A stretch of DNA of 64,000 nucleotides from Ensifer sp. USDA 6670 (GTDB lineage: Bacteria > Pseudomonadota > Alphaproteobacteria > Rhizobiales > Rhizobiaceae): assembly GCA_000421085.1 (NCBI GenBank), contig ATWE01000010.1, forward strand, positions 1-64,000, in the 5' to 3' direction. The stretch's first letter is position 1. Every line of letters begins with the position of its first letter. Of this stretch, positions 1-10,550 are shown piece after piece. The notes beneath the pieces are model-generated. The model was not told the origin of the DNA, made no database searches, and saw only the letters and a program-made list of their open reading frames with translations. Both the position numbers and the translations under genes were made by a program.

Positions 1-130
1 AGTCAGCCAGCGTCTGCCAGCCGTCGGCGCTGTTGGACACTTTCAGTCTGCCGCTCACCGGGTAGGTGGCGACGTCAAGCCATATCTTGCCGGTATCGAT
101 ACCGGCCGCTTTCATGCTAATCTCGTTCAT
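1..130 (-). CDS. IS110-family transposase, N-terminal part (cut by window edge)
   Basis: The minus-strand frame opens with an ATG at 130 and runs out of the window as 43 residues beginning MNEISMKAAGIDTGKIWLDV. The GID-x-GK-xWLDV segment is the first acidic motif of the DEDD (RuvC-like) domain of IS110-family recombinases. In this family the enzyme cuts and rejoins DNA using a DEDD catalytic site plus a C-terminal serine. The rest of the gene lies left of base 1, so whether the element is intact cannot be judged. The next gene to the right is glmM, so the element sits just downstream of glmM's stop codon. Confidence 0.8.
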   Translation of the reverse strand, partial: MNEISMKAAGIDTGKIWLDVATYPVSGRLKVSNSADGWQTLAD

Positions 131-345
131 CCTTGTCGTCCCTGCCTTGCATACGAACCAGGTTGTTCCAGCAACCATTCGGGCCACGATGAGGAACCGA
201 CCGCGATCCTGCTTCTCCGTAACCCTCAAAGGTTCTGGTGCCGGCGATCCGACGGTCGGCGCCTTTGGCCGGGCGGACACCCGGCCAAAGGCATACCGAA
301 GCCTATACAACATCTCTTATGCAAGGTGCCGGCAGGCCGGTTGAG
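131..345 (-). mobile_element. Non-coding 5' end of the IS110-like element, possible bridge-RNA region
   Basis: About 200 bases upstream of the transposase start carry no convincing gene and lie between the transposase and the glmM stop. In the IS110 group the long non-coding end upstream of the recombinase encodes the bridge RNA that binds target and donor DNA; that is family knowledge. Here the region contains a perfect 13-bp hairpin. The outer boundary near 345 is a guess; I could not identify the core dinucleotide or a target duplication. Confidence 0.45.
261..292. repeat. Perfect 13-bp hairpin in the IS110 non-coding end
   Basis: GCCTTTGGCCGGG at 261-273 is followed by a 6-base loop and its exact reverse complement at 280-292. 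There is no T-run on either side, so it is not a typical intrinsic terminator. It could be a stem of the element's bridge RNA or a subterminal structure. Confidence 0.75.
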
Positions 346-361
346 GGGCAAAGGATAGTCT

Positions 362-1714
<1,353 letters not shown>

Positions 1715-1990
1715 AAAAACTCCATTGTCCTGCTTCGGCGTCGCCTCTTGTGCCGGCCGCGTCTGCCTGCGTGTTCCGCTATTGTTTTTCATAGTTCCGC
1801 GACTCCGCCTGCAGATCTGCGCCATATCTGCCATAAAACCGCAATATACGGCACCGATCATAACATCAGAAATCATTACAGTGCGTTACAACTGGATCTT
1901 TGCCGAAGCAACGTTTTCGGTCGGGGTCGACCTGAAGCATGAACGCAAGGACCGGGCGCGCACCACTGTTTCACTGACGCCGTGAGCATC
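1715..1990. other. Intergenic region upstream of glmM
   Basis: About 275 bases between the glmM start and the ftsH terminator. It should hold the glmM leader if glmM has its own promoter, but I see no promoter I would defend and no other gene. The in-frame extension of glmM reaches into it without a ribosome site. Confidence 0.5.
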
Positions 1991-2027
1991 CAAAAATGCC
2001 GCCGCCCCTTCCGGAGCGGCGGCATTT
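1991..2027 (-). terminator. Rho-independent terminator of ftsH
   Basis: A 12-bp stem (1994-2005 with 2016-2027, core AATGCCGCCGC) encloses a 10-base loop. On the minus strand it is followed by TTTTT. It lies 22 bases after the ftsH stop codon and suggests that glmM is transcribed separately or by read-through. Confidence 0.85.
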
Positions 2028-2048
2028 GATTTGCGCATGTGCAGGAAG

Positions 2049-3986
2049 CTATTGCGGCTGCGGTTCGAACCCGCCTTCGGGCTCCTCGCCCTTGGTGCCG
2101 GCTTCCTTCTTCGTACCGGCCGAAGGCACTGCAGAGCCGCGATGCGGCGGTGTATCGTCACCGAGATCGCGCGCCGGCTTCTCGCCGCGGATCAGAGCCT
2201 TGATCTCGTCGCCTGTCAGCGTCTCGTATTCGAGCAGTCCTTCCGCGAGAGCCACGAATTCATGGTTCTTTTCGACAAGGATGCGACGCGCCGTCTCATA
2301 GGCCTCGTCGATCAGCCGGCGGATTTCGTTGTCGATTTTCTGGGCGGTCGATTCCGAAACGTTCTTCTGCTGCGCGACGGAATGGCCGAGGAAAACCTCC
2401 TGCTGATTCTCGCCATAGGCGACCTGTCCGAGCTGGTCGGAGAAGCCCCACTGCGTCACCATCGCCCGGGCAAGCTTCGTCGCCTGCTCGATATCGGAGG
2501 ATGCGCCCGAGGTGATGTTCTCCTTGCCGAAGGTCAGTTCCTCGGCAACGCGTCCGCCCATCATGATGGCGAGGCGCGAGATCATCCACTTGTAGCTCAT
2601 CGAATAGCGGTCGCCTTCGGGCAGCTGCATCACCATGCCGAGCGCACGGCCGCGGGGAATGATCGTCGCCTTGTGCAACGGATCGGCCGAGGGGACATTG
2701 AGCGCGAGGATCGCATGGCCCGCCTCGTGATAGGCGGTCAGCTTCTTCTCGGCTTCGGTCATGGCCGAGGAGCGGCGCTCGGCGCCCATCATGATCTTGT
2801 CCTTGGCGTCCTCGAACTCCTGCATGGTAACGAGGCGCTTGTTGCGCCGCGCCGCCATCAACGCCGACTCGTTGACGAGATTCATGAGATCGGCGCCCGA
2901 GAAGCCCGGCGTGCCGCGCGCCAGCACCTTGAGGTCCACGTTCGGTGCGAGCGGCACGTTGCGGACATGCACCTTCAGGATCCGCTCGCGGCCGTTGATG
3001 TCCGGGTTCGGTACGACGACCTGACGATCGAAGCGGCCCGGACGCAGAAGCGCCGGATCGAGCACGTCCGGCCGGTTCGTGGCGGCGATGAGGATGATGC
3101 CCTCGTTCGCCTCGAAGCCGTCCATTTCGACCAGCAGCTGGTTCAGCGTCTGTTCGCGCTCGTCATTGCCGCCGCCAAGGCCGGCGCCGCGATGACGGCC
3201 GACCGCATCGATTTCGTCGATGAAGATGATGCAGGGCGCGTTCTTCTTCGCCTGCTCGAACATGTCGCGGACGCGCGACGCGCCGACACCGACGAACATT
3301 TCGACGAAGTCCGAACCCGAGATCGTGAAGAAGGGCACGTTCGCCTCGCCGGCGACCGAGCGGGCAAGCAGCGTCTTACCGGTACCAGGCGGTCCGACCA
3401 GCAGCACGCCGCGCGGGATGCGGCCACCGAGACGCTGGAACTTCTGCGGGTCGCGCAGGAATTCGACGATTTCCTCCAGGTCCTGCTTGGCCTCGTCGAC
3501 ACCAGCGACGTCGTCGAAGGTCACGCGGCCATGCGCTTCCGTCAAAAGCTTTGCCTTGGACTTTCCGAAACCCATCGCGCCGCGCGAGCCACCTTGCATC
3601 TGCCGCATGAAGAACAGCCAGACGCCGAGGATCAGGAGCATCGGCAACAGCGTTCCGATATAGCTGAGGAAGCCCGACGAGCCGTCCGTCTCCGGACGAA
3701 CCGTGACCGTGACGTCCTTGGCTTCCAGCCGTTCCGTCAGCGCCGTGTCGACGGCGGGCGCATAGGTCTGGAAGGTCGCTCCGCTTTCGGTGTAGCTGCC
3801 GATCACCTTCGAACCGGTGATCACCACGTCCTTCACGCGGCTGGCGTCGACGTCCTTGAGGAACTGCGAGAATGGAATTTCACGCGAGCCTGCTCGTTCG
3901 GTCGGCTGCTGGAACATGCTGAATAGCGCTATCAGGAGAAGCGCTATGATTGCCCAAAGGGCAAAATTTCGAAAATTAGGGTTCAT
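2049..3986 (-). CDS. ftsH: ATP-dependent zinc metalloprotease FtsH
   Basis: FtsH is the inner-membrane AAA+ protease that degrades damaged membrane proteins and regulatory substrates. The 645-residue protein has a transmembrane helix at about 8-24, a periplasmic segment, a second helix at about 108-126, Walker A GPPGTGKT at 198-205, Walker B FIDEID at 255-260 and the zinc site HEAGH at 420-424. The C-terminus is Pro/Glu rich. The start at 3986 has GGGGAG 5 bases upstream; an 11-codon upstream extension of the frame has no such site. It follows tilS on the same strand with its own promoter between, and ends at a strong terminator. Confidence 0.97.
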   Translation of the reverse strand: MNPNFRNFALWAIIALLLIALFSMFQQPTERAGSREIPFSQFLKDVDASRVKDVVITGSKVIGSYTESGATFQTYAPAVDTALTERLEAKDVTVTVRPETDGSSGFLSYIGTLLPMLLILGVWLFFMRQMQGGSRGAMGFGKSKAKLLTEAHGRVTFDDVAGVDEAKQDLEEIVEFLRDPQKFQRLGGRIPRGVLLVGPPGTGKTLLARSVAGEANVPFFTISGSDFVEMFVGVGASRVRDMFEQAKKNAPCIIFIDEIDAVGRHRGAGLGGGNDEREQTLNQLLVEMDGFEANEGIILIAATNRPDVLDPALLRPGRFDRQVVVPNPDINGRERILKVHVRNVPLAPNVDLKVLARGTPGFSGADLMNLVNESALMAARRNKRLVTMQEFEDAKDKIMMGAERRSSAMTEAEKKLTAYHEAGHAILALNVPSADPLHKATIIPRGRALGMVMQLPEGDRYSMSYKWMISRLAIMMGGRVAEELTFGKENITSGASSDIEQATKLARAMVTQWGFSDQLGQVAYGENQQEVFLGHSVAQQKNVSESTAQKIDNEIRRLIDEAYETARRILVEKNHEFVALAEGLLEYETLTGDEIKALIRGEKPARDLGDDTPPHRGSAVPSAGTKKEAGTKGEEPEGGFEPQPQ

Positions 3987-4044
3987 CGAACTCCCCGGAA
4001 CCTGTCGCAGCCCGCGCATTCGCCGGACTGTATTCTTGTTCCTA

Positions 4045-4073
4045 ACATAGGTGTCCGGGGTGACCTTGCCAAG
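4045..4073 (-). promoter_or_regulatory. Probable ftsH promoter
   Basis: On the minus strand CTTGGC (4073-4068) and CTATGT (4050-4045) are separated by exactly 17 bases. Each differs by one base from the Sinorhizobium housekeeping consensus CTTGAC-N17-CTATAT. A start near 4038 would give a leader of about 50 bases before ftsH. Confidence 0.6.
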
Positions 4074-4085
4074 GAAAACCGCCGG

Positions 4086-5438
4086 TTACGTTTCCATTTC
4101 TATCAAAACATCGTGCACCGGCGGCGCGGGGTATCGGTCACGCCCAAACAACACGGCGACCGCATCCGCCATGATCCTGTCGAAACCCGGCAAAAAGGTG
4201 TCGTAAAGCCCGATGTGGTACTCGACTTTCGCCGGAGCCTCGCCGAAGGCGAGCCCCGTGCCGTCCGTCGGCGCGATTTCTGGTGCCACCGTGGATCCGC
4301 GCTTGGCAATCCCCTTCGGCAGCCCTGCGTCAATAAGCCTCTGAGTCCACAGCCGTCCCGAAGCGTCCGCGGTGACCGTAACCGCTGGCCCGCCGCTCTT
4401 TACCGTGAACCGCCCATCCCAAATGCCCTGCCGGCCCGCTCCAACGGCGAGCGCCGGCAGGTTGCGCGCCTCTCGATAGAGATAGAGACCGCTCGCTCGC
4501 CGGTCGAAGACGACCCGTCCCGCCGTCATGCGGCCAGGCTCACCCGATCGCAGGAACTGCGAAAGCCGCTGCGCCGTTGCGCGAGCGGGCATGTGGTCGC
4601 GCCCGCCGAGAACCGACGCGACCGTCAAGAGCGCACGGCGCCAGTCCGGATCGTCGATCTCCCCGGCATGCCGTGCCGAAACCTCCGCGACGAGCGCCTC
4701 GTGAACGCGGATACGCTTCTCGATCAGGGCGGCGGCCCTGGCGGAAGAGGCGGCGCGCTCACGCCCGTTGCACAAGGGCGTCGGCGTCCCTTCGGATGTC
4801 GCTATCCGGGCGCGCACCCGGACCCGCTCGAAGGCGGGATTGGCATTGCTCGGATCGTCCGTCCAGGAGACGTCGCTTGCCTGGAGAAAGCTGCGGATCT
4901 CGGCGCGCGCCAAGCCAAGAAACGGCCGCAATACCCAGATCCGCCGACCATAGAGCATGGCCGCGGCCATGCCCGCGCCGCCCTGCCCCTCGCCCTGCCC
5001 GTCTCCCGCCCCATCACGGGCAGCGCGCATGGCTACCGTCTCCTGCTGGTCGTCGCGCGTATGGCCCGTCGCGACGCAATCGGCGCCGAGCGCCTCGGCG
5101 GCCTCGGCCAGCAATTCGTAACGCTTGTTTCGAGCCGCCGCCTGAATGCCGGTCGACGGCTTCGCGCCCTCCCAGCGGCAGATGCGGTGGGCAATACCGA
5201 GCGCAGCACAAAAGGCCGCCACATCTTCGGCTTCGCGAGCCGACTGCGGCCTCAGCGCATGGTCGACAGTGCAGGCGGCAAGGGAAAATCCACGGCGCTC
5301 ATCGGCCGCAATCGCCGAATGCAGGGCTACAAGCAACCCCACCGAGTCGCTGCCACCCGAGACGGCAACCAGAATCCTGCAGGGCCTGATAAAGGATCGG
5401 AGAAAATTTCGGGCCGTATCGAGGACGGCATGGGGCAT
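4086..5438 (-). CDS. tilS: tRNA(Ile)-lysidine synthase
   Basis: TilS attaches lysine to C34 of the CAU-anticodon isoleucine tRNA, switching its decoding from AUG to AUA. The 450-residue protein has the PP-loop ATP motif SGGSDS at 27-32, close to the N-terminus, and the N-type ATP-pyrophosphatase fold that follows; the C-terminal half is divergent. It starts 11 bases after the cpoB stop on the same strand, so it is probably co-transcribed with cpoB. No strong ribosome site is visible before the ATG at 5438, consistent with translational coupling. The tol-pal/cpoB/tilS/ftsH order is common in rhizobia. Confidence 0.93.
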   Translation of the reverse strand: MPHAVLDTARNFLRSFIRPCRILVAVSGGSDSVGLLVALHSAIAADERRGFSLAACTVDHALRPQSAREAEDVAAFCAALGIAHRICRWEGAKPSTGIQAAARNKRYELLAEAAEALGADCVATGHTRDDQQETVAMRAARDGAGDGQGEGQGGAGMAAAMLYGRRIWVLRPFLGLARAEIRSFLQASDVSWTDDPSNANPAFERVRVRARIATSEGTPTPLCNGRERAASSARAAALIEKRIRVHEALVAEVSARHAGEIDDPDWRRALLTVASVLGGRDHMPARATAQRLSQFLRSGEPGRMTAGRVVFDRRASGLYLYREARNLPALAVGAGRQGIWDGRFTVKSGGPAVTVTADASGRLWTQRLIDAGLPKGIAKRGSTVAPEIAPTDGTGLAFGEAPAKVEYHIGLYDTFLPGFDRIMADAVAVLFGRDRYPAPPVHDVLIEMET

Positions 5439-5448
5439 TGGGCCCGCC

Positions 5449-6486
5449 TCAGCAGCCGAAACGGCTCTGCTCGCTCGCCACCTTCGCCTTCACGGCGGGT
5501 GATGCTTTCGGATAACGCTTGTTGACCTCGCGCAGCGTGGCGCAGGCGGTCTCCTTGTTGTCGAGGGCGCCGAGGGACATGCCGAGCTTCAAGAGCATTT
5601 CCGGAGCCTTCGGTGACTTGCCGTGGCTCTGATGCGCGTTGAGGAAGGTCTTGGCCGCGTCGCTGTACTTGCCTTGGGAATACTGTGCCTCGCCCATCCA
5701 GAAGCTCGCATCCGCCGCCTTGTCGCCGCTTGGAAAGGCATCGAGATAATCGCGGAATTCCTGCTCTGCGATGCTGTAATCGCCGGAAAGCACGTGGCTG
5801 TAGCCTGCCTGGTAGAGATCGCCCGGATCGCTGAGAGACGCAGTCGCCTGTCCGCTGTCCGGTGCGCTTCCCGGATTGTCGTTGAGACCACCGCCCCGGG
5901 TCGCAAGCCCTGTGTCGACGCCGGGCAGAGTGGCGTTGGCCCCGGGCTCTACGCCCGCCGTTGCCGAGACGGGGTTGCCGTTCTCGTCGAAAATGATCTG
6001 CCCCAGCGTCGCCGGCGCGGGAGCTGCGCCTGGCGCGTTGGGATCGACACCCGCCATATCCGCGCCGCCGGCAGCCGGAGCGCCCGAGGGCCGGCTATCC
6101 GTCACCCCGGGGGTGACGGACGCCTGATCATTCGGTTTCGGCGTTTCAAGCGCGCCGCTCTTCTTGGAGGAGGACCTGCCGTTTTCCAGGTCCTGGAAGC
6201 GGAACTCGTTGTCCTCCTGGAACTTCCGGATCTGCTCCTGCATCTGCAGGAGCTGGAAGCTCATTTCCTCGATACGCCCATTGAGAGAGCGGATCTGTTC
6301 CTCGAGTTGACCGACCCGTGCAATATCGGGTGATTGCACCTTCACTACCGGAAGGTCGCCCTTGCTGCCGGCATCGGTCTGCGTCGTACGGGCAAAGAGC
6401 CCGGAAAGCGGCATGGCATCTGCTGTAGAGCCGAGACCCGCAAGGGTCATGAGGCCAAGCAGTCCTGCCACGACAAATTTCTTCAT
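5449..6486 (-). CDS. cpoB: Tol-Pal cell-division coordinator CpoB (YbgF)
   Basis: This is a periplasmic protein of the Tol-Pal system that links outer-membrane constriction to peptidoglycan synthesis. The 345 residues comprise a signal peptide (MKKFVVAGLLGLMTLAGLGS, cleavage likely after ADA at about 24), a coiled-coil segment at about 55-95 (VGQLEEQIRSLNGRIEEM) used for trimerisation in E. coli, a low-complexity Pro/Ala/Gly/Asp linker at about 105-220 that is longer than in enteric homologues, and C-terminal TPR repeats from about 225 (YQAGYSHVLSGDYSIAEQEF). It lies downstream of pal but is separated from it by a terminator, so it may have its own promoter. Confidence 0.92.
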   Translation of the reverse strand: MKKFVVAGLLGLMTLAGLGSTADAMPLSGLFARTTQTDAGSKGDLPVVKVQSPDIARVGQLEEQIRSLNGRIEEMSFQLLQMQEQIRKFQEDNEFRFQDLENGRSSSKKSGALETPKPNDQASVTPGVTDSRPSGAPAAGGADMAGVDPNAPGAAPAPATLGQIIFDENGNPVSATAGVEPGANATLPGVDTGLATRGGGLNDNPGSAPDSGQATASLSDPGDLYQAGYSHVLSGDYSIAEQEFRDYLDAFPSGDKAADASFWMGEAQYSQGKYSDAAKTFLNAHQSHGKSPKAPEMLLKLGMSLGALDNKETACATLREVNKRYPKASPAVKAKVASEQSRFGC

Positions 6487-6618
6487 TTCATTTGTCCTGT
6501 TCGTAACCGATTAACCCACCCCGGATCGCGTTGCGCGCTACATTTGCCGATTCCGAGTGGGATGCCGCACAGTTTTCCAACTGCCGTGAAAAAGCAACGG
6601 AGTTCGGCCAAAGTGTGG

Positions 6619-6651
6619 TAAAAAAGAAAGGGCGGCCCGTAGACCGCCCTT
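6619..6651 (-). terminator. Rho-independent terminator of pal
   Basis: An 8-bp stem AAGGGCGG/CCGCCCTT (6628-6635 with 6644-6651) is followed on the minus strand by TTTCTTTTTT. It lies 25 bases after the pal stop and separates pal from cpoB. Confidence 0.85.
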
Positions 6652-6676
6652 CGAATTCACCTTCAACGCCGATTGA

Positions 6677-7207
6677 TCAGCTGCCGGCGCCGCCGAGAAC
6701 GGTAACGGCGCGGCGGTTCTGCGACCAGCAGGAGATGTCGTCGCAGACGGCCACCGGCTTTTCCTTGCCGTAGGAGATCGTGCGCATGCGATTGCCGGGG
6801 ACGCCGCGGCTGACGAGATAGTCGCGGGTGGCGGCGGCACGGCGGGCGCCGAGCGCGAGGTTGTATTCGCGGGTGCCGCGCTCGTCGGCATGACCTTCGA
6901 TGGTGATTGCGTAGTTCGGATACTTTGCCAGCCACTGGGCCTGGCGGTCGAGCGTCGCCTGCGCGTCGGCGCGGATCGACGTCGAGTCCGTATCGAAGAA
7001 GATGCGGTCGCCGACGTTCACGGTGAAGTCCTGCTGCGAGCCCGGGGTCGCCGCGCCTGCGCCGAGACCGAGGCCGGCAGCATCGTTCGGCAGGTTCTTC
7101 TTGGAAGCGCAGCCAGCAAGGGCAAGCGTCATGACGAGCGCGATCATGACCGGATTGCGGGCGATGGTCTGCATGCGGCTTGCTGCCGGGGTGTCAATTC
7201 GGCTCAT
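6677..7207 (-). CDS. pal: Peptidoglycan-associated lipoprotein Pal
   Basis: Pal is the outer-membrane lipoprotein of the Tol-Pal system and binds peptidoglycan through an OmpA-like domain. The 176-residue protein has a lipoprotein signal ending LALAGC, with the acylated cysteine at C33. A short Ala/Gly linker follows, then the OmpA-like domain with GHADERGTREYN and ALGARRA motifs. The ATG at 7207 has AAGGAGA 8 bases upstream, which decides it against an in-frame start 30 codons earlier. It is downstream of tolB but separated by about 400 bases of repeat-rich DNA, and ends at its own terminator. Confidence 0.96.
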   Translation of the reverse strand: MSRIDTPAASRMQTIARNPVMIALVMTLALAGCASKKNLPNDAAGLGLGAGAATPGSQQDFTVNVGDRIFFDTDSTSIRADAQATLDRQAQWLAKYPNYAITIEGHADERGTREYNLALGARRAAATRDYLVSRGVPGNRMRTISYGKEKPVAVCDDISCWSQNRRAVTVLGGAGS

Positions 7208-7402
7208 GGGCCGGGTCTCCTTGAGAAGTGTCAAATTCACGGTTGCCAGACTGTAACCGGAAGCGGTTAATTGCTTTTCAACGGATATGGTTAACAAATC
7301 GACAATGTGCGTCGGGGCGCCTGCTACACCAGCACTTTGCGGCGAGAAAGCGGCACATCCGCCTCATTCCCTGCCATAACTGTGGACGCGCGATCACGAA
7401 GA

Positions 7403-7427
7403 ATTTCGGGCCGTATCGGCCCGAAAT
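7403..7427. repeat. 10-bp hairpin between tolB and pal
   Basis: ATTTCGGGCC (7403-7412), loop GTATC, and GGCCCGAAAT (7418-7427) form a perfect stem. It lies 195 bases before the pal start. There is no T-run downstream on the minus strand. Confidence 0.7.
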
Positions 7428-7453
7428 CTTTGAATCTCATCAATTCTCTCGAT

Positions 7454-7594
7454 TAGAGCCCTTCAGGGTTAAATGGAACCAGTTCTGTTGGCTCAAACGG
7501 AGTCGGATGGTCGACCGGCCGGCGCGCGGCGTAGCCAAAGCATACGTCCAAGCCGGCCGGCAGATCTGCTTCCATTTAGCCCTGAAGGGCTCTA
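7454..7594. repeat. Long imperfect inverted repeat between tolB and pal
   Basis: The arm at 7454-7487 (TAGAGCCCTTCAGGG then TTAAATGGAA) matches the reverse complement of 7561-7594 with only a few mismatches. The spacer holds a second inverted pair, CCGGCCGGC near 7515 and GCCGGCCGG near 7552. Nested stems of this kind typify mosaic intergenic repeats of rhizobia. It begins 15 bases after the tolB stop, so tolQRAB transcripts should carry it at their 3' end. It may terminate or stabilise the mRNA, which is inference. Confidence 0.75.
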
Positions 7595-7609
7595 GCCCGC
7601 GGCGGTGCC

Positions 7610-8920
7610 CTATTCCATCAGCGGCGACCAGGCCGGGTCCGAGGCGAAGCCCTGCGTCTGGACAAGCTGTTCGTTGTAGCCCGTCAGATCGATCGAATAG
7701 AGCTGCGGGCCGCCCGCGCCGGCGTTCTGACGGAAAAACATCAGGACACGGCCGTTCGGCGCCCATGTCGGGCCTTCATTGTGAAAGCCGGTGGTGAGAA
7801 TGCGTTCGCCCGAGCCGTCCGGCTTCATGACGCCGATCGAGAACTTCCCGCCCGACTGCTTCGTGAAGGCGATGAGGTCGCCGCGTGGAGACCAGACGGG
7901 CGTCGAATAGGAACCGTCGCCGAAGGAAATGCGCGTCTGGCCGGATCCGTCGGCGCCCATGACGTAGAGCTGCTGCTTGCCGCCGCGGTCGCTTTCGAAG
8001 ACGATCCGGCTGCCGTCCGGCGAATAGGAGGGCGAGGTGTCGATCGCCGCGGTGTTGGTGAGCCGCGTCGTCGTGCGCGAGCGCAGATCCATCGTATAGA
8101 TGTTGGCGTTGCCTTCCTGCTGCAGGCTCATGATCACCCGCTGGCCGTCCGGCGAGAAACGCGGGGCGAAGGTCATGCCCGGGAAATTGCCGACCACCTC
8201 GCGCTGCCCCGTTTCAAGCTGCAGCAGATAAACGCGCGGCTGCTGGTTCTCGAACGACATATAGGTGATTTCCTGACGGTTCGGCGAGAAGCGCGGCGTC
8301 AGCACGATGTCGTTGGCATTGGTGAGCGCCCGGGAATTGGCCCCGTCCTGGTCCATGATTGCGAGTTGGCGCTTGCGCGCGTTCTTCGGCCCGCTTTCGG
8401 CGACGTAGACGATGCGCGTGTCGAAATAACCCTTCTCGCCGGTGATCCTCTCATAGATCGCGTCGGCGATGATGTGGGCGACCCGGCGCCAGTTCTCCGG
8501 CTGGGTGTAGAACTGCTGACCGAGCATCTGCTGGCCGGCGAAGGTATCCCAAAGGCGGAACTCCGCCTTCAGCCTGCCGTCGCCTTCCTGCGTGACGCGG
8601 CCGATGACGAGCGCCTGTGCGTTGATCACCTTCCAGTCCTCGAAGCGCGGCGTGGCGTCGGGATTGGAGACCTTCTCGATGAAGGCGCCCTTGTTGATCG
8701 GCGCGAAAAGCCCGGAGCGCTTCAGGTCGGCGGCAACCACGTCGGAGATCTTCTGCGCGAGCTCGCCCTGCAGGAAGTCCGTGATCGCGATCGGCAGCGG
8801 CTCGACGTTACCCTTGTTGATGTTGATCTCGACGAGCGCATTTGCCGGCGAGGCAATGAGCCCGCAGCCGGCGACCAGCACCATCAGGAGGCGGAAAAAA
8901 TTGCGTCTCAGCATTTCCAT
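7610..8920 (-). CDS. tolB: Tol-Pal system beta-propeller protein TolB
   Basis: TolB is the periplasmic protein that links TolA to Pal and helps retract the outer membrane during division. The 436-residue protein has a signal peptide ([20 protein letters not shown], cleavage near ANA), an N-terminal alpha/beta domain (from about 30 to 160) and a six-bladed propeller of PD40 repeats, each with the recurring SPDG or SPNR signature ([30 protein letters not shown]). The start chosen at 8920 has AAAGGC 5 bases upstream; the frame is open a further 39 codons without family support. It follows tolA on the same strand. Confidence 0.96.
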   Translation of the reverse strand: MEMLRRNFFRLLMVLVAGCGLIASPANALVEININKGNVEPLPIAITDFLQGELAQKISDVVAADLKRSGLFAPINKGAFIEKVSNPDATPRFEDWKVINAQALVIGRVTQEGDGRLKAEFRLWDTFAGQQMLGQQFYTQPENWRRVAHIIADAIYERITGEKGYFDTRIVYVAESGPKNARKRQLAIMDQDGANSRALTNANDIVLTPRFSPNRQEITYMSFENQQPRVYLLQLETGQREVVGNFPGMTFAPRFSPDGQRVIMSLQQEGNANIYTMDLRSRTTTRLTNTAAIDTSPSYSPDGSRIVFESDRGGKQQLYVMGADGSGQTRISFGDGSYSTPVWSPRGDLIAFTKQSGGKFSIGVMKPDGSGERILTTGFHNEGPTWAPNGRVLMFFRQNAGAGGPQLYSIDLTGYNEQLVQTQGFASDPAWSPLME

Positions 8921-8991
8921 AAAGCCTTTCAGCCTTTCGTGTTCCGAGCAGGATGAGGCGCAATGTTCCGCCCGCAACCGGCCCAACCTGT

Positions 8992-10074
8992 CTAGAGCAT
9001 CGAGCTCGGGTCGAAGTTGACGACGACCTCGCTCCATGAATCGTATTTGTCGGCCGGCAGCCCCTTGAAGGGGGCGGACTTCAGAATGGCCCGGCGTGCA
9101 CCACCCATGAGTGCCCGCCGCGCTGCATCCGAGCCGCCGCTGGCTTCCACTTCCGGTTCGCCGATCAGGTCGCCGTTCGGGTCGAGCCGCATCGTCACCT
9201 TGATGCGGACATCCGCCGCGTCGGCCATGCCGGGAATGATCGACCAGTTGTTCTGGATCTGGCCGCGAAGCGCGTCCATTTCGCTCTGCGAAAGCGTGTT
9301 GCCGCTCGTCGTCTTCTTGCCGCCGAGGGCCGCCTCCTCGGTCGAGCGCTTGGCGCCGCCGCCGGAGGATTCCTGCTTGTTGAGCAGCGCCGCGATCTCG
9401 TCGGCATTGAAGTCGCTCTCCTTCTGGGAGGACGCCTTCTTCTGCTCCTTCTTGACCTCTTCCTTCTTGCGCTCGGGAGTCTTGGCCGTCTGGGCGGGCT
9501 TTTCGACCTTGGGCTTCAACTGCGGCGTCGGCACCCTGTCCGGCAGAGCCTCGGCCTCGGGATTTTCCGCGGGCTGCTCTTCCGCCGGTGCCGGTTCCGG
9601 CTTCGTATCCGGCTTGACTTCCTGTTTGGGTTCGGGGAGTGCCGCCACTTCCGTCGCGGGCTCGGCGGCCGGCTTGGTCTCTTCGACCTTTTCGATCTCT
9701 TCCTTCACCGGGTCGGGCGTGGGCGGTGCCTTTTCGGTCTTCTGCGGTGCTGCGGCCGACTCGTTGTCGACCGGCTTCGCATTGGGCGTGGGCGGCGTCT
9801 TCAGGTCGACGTCGTTCTCGCCGACATTCTCGGCGTTTTCGACCGGTGTCGGCTTCTTGGTCGGAACCGGCGATGCCTTTTCCTTGGCCGGAGCCTTCTT
9901 GTCGCCCTGCTGGATCTGCGTGATCGACTCGACCGGCACGATGTCGACCGGCAGCGCCTCGACATCCGCGACCTCGAAATCGGCCGGGCTGCCAAGCGAC
10001 ACCAGCGCCCAGGTCAGGACCAGGGCGTGGAGGACAGCAGATGTAGCGATACTGCCCTTCATTCGGACGATCAC
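8992..10074 (-). CDS. tolA: Cell-envelope protein TolA
   Basis: TolA spans the periplasm between the TolQR motor and TolB/Pal. The 360-residue protein has one N-terminal transmembrane helix at about 10-30. A very long Lys/Glu/Pro/Ala-rich central segment follows at about 55-230. The C-terminal globular domain ([12 protein letters not shown] onward) contains the TonB-like pattern. The GTG at 10074 overlaps the tolR stop by 4 bases, suggesting coupling; an ATG at 10062 is a fair alternative, because AGAAG is better spaced for it. TolA C-terminal domains are poorly conserved, so the call rests on architecture and position between tolR and tolB. Confidence 0.93.
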   Translation of the reverse strand: MIVRMKGSIATSAVLHALVLTWALVSLGSPADFEVADVEALPVDIVPVESITQIQQGDKKAPAKEKASPVPTKKPTPVENAENVGENDVDLKTPPTPNAKPVDNESAAAPQKTEKAPPTPDPVKEEIEKVEETKPAAEPATEVAALPEPKQEVKPDTKPEPAPAEEQPAENPEAEALPDRVPTPQLKPKVEKPAQTAKTPERKKEEVKKEQKKASSQKESDFNADEIAALLNKQESSGGGAKRSTEEAALGGKKTTSGNTLSQSEMDALRGQIQNNWSIIPGMADAADVRIKVTMRLDPNGDLIGEPEVEASGGSDAARRALMGGARRAILKSAPFKGLPADKYDSWSEVVVNFDPSSML

Positions 10075-10523
10075 TTCTCTTGTTCTTGAAGCGTTACGAG
10101 ACCCAGGTTCTTGAAGCCTGCCGCGGAGATGCGTGCCATCACCTTCATCACGGTGCCGTAGTCGGCATTGGTGTCGCCGCGCACATAGATGCGCTCGTTG
10201 TAGCCGGTCGTGGCAATCGCCTCGAGCTTCGGCACGACCTCGTCGATCGCGATCGGAGTCTCCTGCAGGAAGATCTCACCCGCCGGATTTACCGAGACAG
10301 TGATCGGCTGAGTATCGGCGTTCATGGCCTTCGCCTGCGTTTCCGGCAGATCGATCGGCACGCCGACCGTCATCATCGGCGCAGCCACCATGAAGATGAT
10401 GAGGAGAACCAGCATGACGTCGACGAGCGGCGTGACGTTGATCTCGCTGATCGCGCTTTTTCTGCCGCCACGGCGGCGGCGCCCGCCGCCCGACCCCTTG
10501 GCTCCGCCAACTGCCATACCCAT
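10071..10523 (-). CDS. tolR: Tol-Pal system protein TolR
   Basis: TolR is the MotB/ExbD-type subunit of the TolQR proton-driven motor in the inner membrane. The 150-residue protein has a Gly/Arg-rich cytoplasmic start, then [20 protein letters not shown], in which the Asp of PLVDVML is the proton-carrying residue of the family. A periplasmic ExbD domain follows. It starts 27 bases after the tolQ stop and overlaps tolA by 4 bases. Confidence 0.96.
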   Translation of the reverse strand: MGMAVGGAKGSGGGRRRRGGRKSAISEINVTPLVDVMLVLLIIFMVAAPMMTVGVPIDLPETQAKAMNADTQPITVSVNPAGEIFLQETPIAIDEVVPKLEAIATTGYNERIYVRGDTNADYGTVMKVMARISAAGFKNLGLVTLQEQEK

Positions 10524-10550
10524 CAGCGTGGTCTCCGTGCTTTGAGGTCG

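Noticed and set aside
2031-3926. Long plus-strand open frame opposite ftsH
   Set aside because: It is an antisense shadow of a clearly conserved gene, with low-complexity Arg/Asp/His-rich translation typical of high-GC mirror frames.
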